Positions 61,729 through 64,000 of a stretch of DNA of 64,000 nucleotides are shown here, one piece after another. The notes under the pieces are model-generated. The model did no database searches. It was not told the DNA's origin and saw only the letters and a program-made list of their open reading frames with translations. The DNA lies in contig JADJCK010000003.1 of assembly GCA_016703265.1 (NCBI GenBank), forward strand, positions 62,001 through 126,000. Direction: 5' to 3'. The position numbers were made by a program, and so were the translations under genes. The DNA comes from a bacterium. Lineage in GTDB: Bacteria; Krumholzibacteriota; Krumholzibacteriia; LZORAL124-64-63. Position 1 is the stretch's first letter, and the number at the start of each line of letters is the position of its first letter.

Positions 61729-64000
61729 GCGTCCTCCCGCCGGTTGACCAGCTTCTCCACGCGGCGCTTCAGTACCGGCGACAGGTCGATCTCCTCCAGG
61801 CGGCAGATGCCCCGGAAGTCGCACCGTTCACACGGCAGCTTCGCCGGTCCCTCGCCGGCCTGCGCGCGCGGCACGAGCGGGAACGGGCCCCCGGGCGCCA
61901 CGGCCGCGAAAGCCAGCTGCAGCAGGCGCGCGGCGCCCTCCCGCAGGTGCGGGCGACCCTCGCCGTCCAGCGCGGGCAACTCGACCTTCGCGCGCACCCC
62001 GACTTCGTCGCGCTTCAACCCGTAGTAGGCGCCTTCGGCGACAGTCCCGGCCAGCGGTCGCGGCCCGTCCGGCCCGGGCAGATCGACGGCGCCGGCGCCG
62101 ACGGCCACGGCATAGAGCAGCACCTGCATCTCGTCGAATCGCTCGATCTCGCCTTTCGAGGGGCGGGCGCCGGTCTTGAAGTCGATGACGGCCAGGCGAC
62201 CCGAGCCGTCGCAGGCCAGGTCCAGGCGGTCGATGCGCCCGGTCAGCACCACGCCCGCGGCCGCCTCCGGCATCGCTGCCGGCACGCGCGCGCGCAAGGC
62301 TGCGGCCTCGTCGGCGTCGGCGGTGTCCAGTTCGTGCAGCAGCCAGCCGTGCAGCCGGTCCAGGGGCAGCTCGAACCCGGTCTCGAAGCCGACCGGGCGC
62401 CAGTCGATGAAACGCGACAACTCGTGCTCGACGACGGGGTCGATGAGGTCGCGGAAAGCCTCGAGCCACAGCGCGCGATCCGGCTGGTCGCCGACTTCGA
62501 GCGCGAGCGCACCCGGAACGAAGGTGGCGACGGCGGCACGATCCAGTTCCCGGCGCGCCGTCTCGCCGTCACCGGCAACGAGTGCCGCGTAGCCGTGGCT
62601 GCCGGGCGCCAGGAACCGCTGCAGCACCTCGTGCACCTTCGAGCCGTACTCGCGGCGGCCGAACTCGCGCTGCACGTCCTCGTCGCGGCGCAGCGCGAAG
62701 CCGTACTCGAGCAGGAAGCGGTAGGGGCAGTCGAGCCACTTGCGCAGGCCCGACCAGCTGAGGCGCCCGCGTGGCCGCGCCGGCGCCAGCAGTGGCGTGG
62801 CCGCCGGCTCGCCGAGGAACGAGCGCTGAGCCGCCTCGATCGCTGCCGTGGCCGGCGCGATCGCGCTCCACGTCGGTGCCGGGGGCGCGCGCAGCAGCTC
62901 GGCGTCGGGCGCCAGGCCGTGCACCAGCAGCAGGCGTTCCACCAGCGGCGACGGCAGCACCGGCGAGCCTTCTTCCTCGGCAGGCCAGGTCAGGGCCACG
63001 CGCGGCGCGCCGTGAAGCAGCCGCAGGAACAACTCGGCGTCGGCATCGAGGCTGTCGCGACGGCCGGGCAGGCCCAGCGCCTCGCGCGCGCGGCTGCCCA
63101 GGAACGCCGCACGCGACGGGCGCCGCGGCAGCGAGCCGTCGGCCAGCCCGCCGACCACGAGAAGGTCGAAGCGCTCGAGGCGCGCCTCGAGGTGGCCGGT
63201 CACGAGCAGGCCCAGCCCCGGGTCGCGATGCGGCGGCGCCGAAGCGCCGGCCAGCTGCCGGTTCAGGTCGGCCGCGAACGTCGCCGCCGTGACCACCGGC
63301 AGGCGATGGGCATCGACCGCGAGCTCGTCGAGCAGGCGCGCGGCGGCGATGATGTCCGCACGGTCGGACCCGGTCTCGAGCGGTCGCTCCGCGGCGAGCA
63401 GCGCCCAGGCCTTCCGCAGCGCGGCGAGGTGTTCGGCCCAGGGCGAAAGCCGGCGACCGCCGAGTTCCAGCAGCGGCGACAGCGCGTCACCGATCGCAGC
63501 GACGAACGCCTCCATGCCTTCGGATGCGCGGCGCAGCACGGCGCGGGCCGCCTCGTCATGCTCGCGGGCGCGGCGCAGCAGTGAATCCTGCCCGCCCTGG
63601 AAGGCGTCGTCGCTGCGCAACAGCCTCTCCAGCCGCAGGGTCCACAGCCCATGGCTGCCGTTCGGCACCGCCAGGGCCACGTACGGATGCGCCAGCACCT
63701 CGAGCACCGCCTCGCCGCGCAGGCCCGTCAGCGCCGCCCGCAGCGCGAAGCGCAGCAGCAGTCCGGCCGGCTGCGCCGACAGCGGCTCGCCATGGGTGTT
63801 GTCGACATCGAGACCCGCCTGCCTCAGCTGCGCCGACACGCGCGCGGCCAGGCGACGGTCGGGAACGGCCACGGCCAGCCGCGCCGTGGCGCCGTCGGGC
63901 TCCTGCAGCCGGCGCACGACCAGGTCGGAGATCACGCGCGCCTCGTGTTCCCCATCGCTGCAGGCAGCCAATTCCAGGGCGCCGCCCGGCGTCGGGGAGG
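61722..64000 (-). CDS. addB: AddB-type nuclease subunit (5' end outside window)
   Basis: The reading frame stays open to the right edge, so the N-terminus is missing. About 759 residues are visible; full AddB proteins are usually near 900 to 1150. The nuclease region has WLDCPYRFLLEYG (first Cys of the iron-sulfur group), TGRIDRLDLACDGSGRLAVIDFKTG (Asp and D-x-K of the nuclease) and a Cys-rich end LPCERCDFRGICR (three more Cys). These four Cys bind the 4Fe-4S cluster of AddB and related nucleases. The upstream part has degenerate helicase-like stretches, as in AddB. Stop overlaps the addA start. Partner in double-strand break processing. Confidence 0.88.
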   Translation of the reverse strand, partial: SPTPGGALELAACSDGEHEARVISDLVVRRLQEPDGATARLAVAVPDRRLAARVSAQLRQAGLDVDNTHGEPLSAQPAGLLLRFALRAALTGLRGEAVLEVLAHPYVALAVPNGSHGLWTLRLERLLRSDDAFQGGQDSLLRRAREHDEAARAVLRRASEGMEAFVAAIGDALSPLLELGGRRLSPWAEHLAALRKAWALLAAERPLETGSDRADIIAAARLLDELAVDAHRLPVVTAATFAADLNRQLAGASAPPHRDPGLGLLVTGHLEARLERFDLLVVGGLADGSLPRRPSRAAFLGSRAREALGLPGRRDSLDADAELFLRLLHGAPRVALTWPAEEEGSPVLPSPLVERLLLVHGLAPDAELLRAPPAPTWSAIAPATAAIEAAQRSFLGEPAATPLLAPARPRGRLSWSGLRKWLDCPYRFLLEYGFALRRDEDVQREFGRREYGSKVHEVLQRFLAPGSHGYAALVAGDGETARRELDRAAVATFVPGALALEVGDQPDRALWLEAFRDLIDPVVEHELSRFIDWRPVGFETGFELPLDRLHGWLLHELDTADADEAAALRARVPAAMPEAAAGVVLTGRIDRLDLACDGSGRLAVIDFKTGARPSKGEIERFDEMQVLLYAVAVGAGAVDLPGPDGPRPLAGTVAEGAYYGLKRDEVGVRAKVELPALDGEGRPHLREGAARLLQLAFAAVAPGGPFPLVPRAQAGEGPAKLPCERCDFRGICRLEEIDLSPVLKRRVEKLVNRREDAW

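Noticed and set aside
59890..62025. 711-codon plus-strand open frame across addA and addB
   Set aside because: Antisense to two genes with complete helicase and nuclease motifs; no motif of its own.
1..64000. CRISPR arrays, rRNA or tRNA genes, and phage or integrase genes
   Set aside because: No regularly spaced repeats, no cloverleaf-like or rRNA sequence and no integrase, capsid or terminase motif was noticed. The only mobile trace is the small transposase remnant.

Overview
The window is about 70% G+C, with tightly packed genes and short intergenic gaps. Five secreted proteins end in a FlgD-like immunoglobulin fold that opens with a PNPFNP motif, and a sixth carries a divergent copy. Two adjacent PknB-type kinases carry periplasmic PD40/WD40-like propellers, and lipoproteins and outer-membrane-type proteins are present. 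This combination is typical of didermic candidate phyla in and around the FCB group, such as Eisenbacteria or Krumholzibacteriota. That placement is an inference from gene content. Several genes are broken by single-base indels, mostly in short G or C runs, which points to a draft or metagenome-derived sequence.

Layout. 1-2468: end of an amidohydrolase gene and a convergent alpha/beta hydrolase. 2679-6175: a small glucan module (carbohydrate-binding-like lipoprotein, ROK regulator, GH16 lipoprotein). 6320-16722: secreted proteins with PNPFNP-type C-terminal domains, two of them BNR-type propellers, with gene-poor gaps that hold a short repeat and a transposase remnant. 16856-18755: a ClC channel. 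19017-32372: the main beta-glucan locus. It has a leftward pair (GH1 beta-glucosidase and a clan GH-A glycosidase fused to a probable outer-membrane beta-barrel) and a rightward operon (secreted protein, GH94/149/161-type phosphorylase, GH16, GPH sugar symporter, GH17). 32400-35190: a secreted transglutaminase-like protein. 35425-40788: the two kinases. 40895-42094: a thioredoxin-like gene with an in-frame TGA at the first Cys of its CxxC motif, followed by a SECIS-like hairpin. 42157-45129: a MAF/DUF115 protein, OsmC and a dockerin-like protein. 45242-51757: a five-gene leftward cluster of three alkaline-phosphatase-superfamily enzymes, a ribbon-helix-helix-like small protein and a membrane protein. 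52107-57923: a HEAT-like/HD-GYP pair, MntP, hemerythrin and a double-PDZ protein. 58033-64000: addA and the 3' part of addB.

How the genes fit together. The two glucan modules lie about 13 kb apart. Each has the same 23-bp inverted-repeat operator (CTTTGWTCGG-N3-CCGWACAWAG) at its promoter, and a ROK repressor is encoded in the first. The enzyme set suggests breakdown of beta-1,3-glucan (laminarin type): GH16 and GH17 cut outside the cell, the surface fusion enzyme trims or transfers, the GPH symporter imports oligosaccharides, and the phosphorylase and GH1 finish the job. The best candidates for something new are the putative selenoprotein, the glycosidase/beta-barrel fusion with its shared operator, and the alkaline-phosphatase/membrane-protein cluster.
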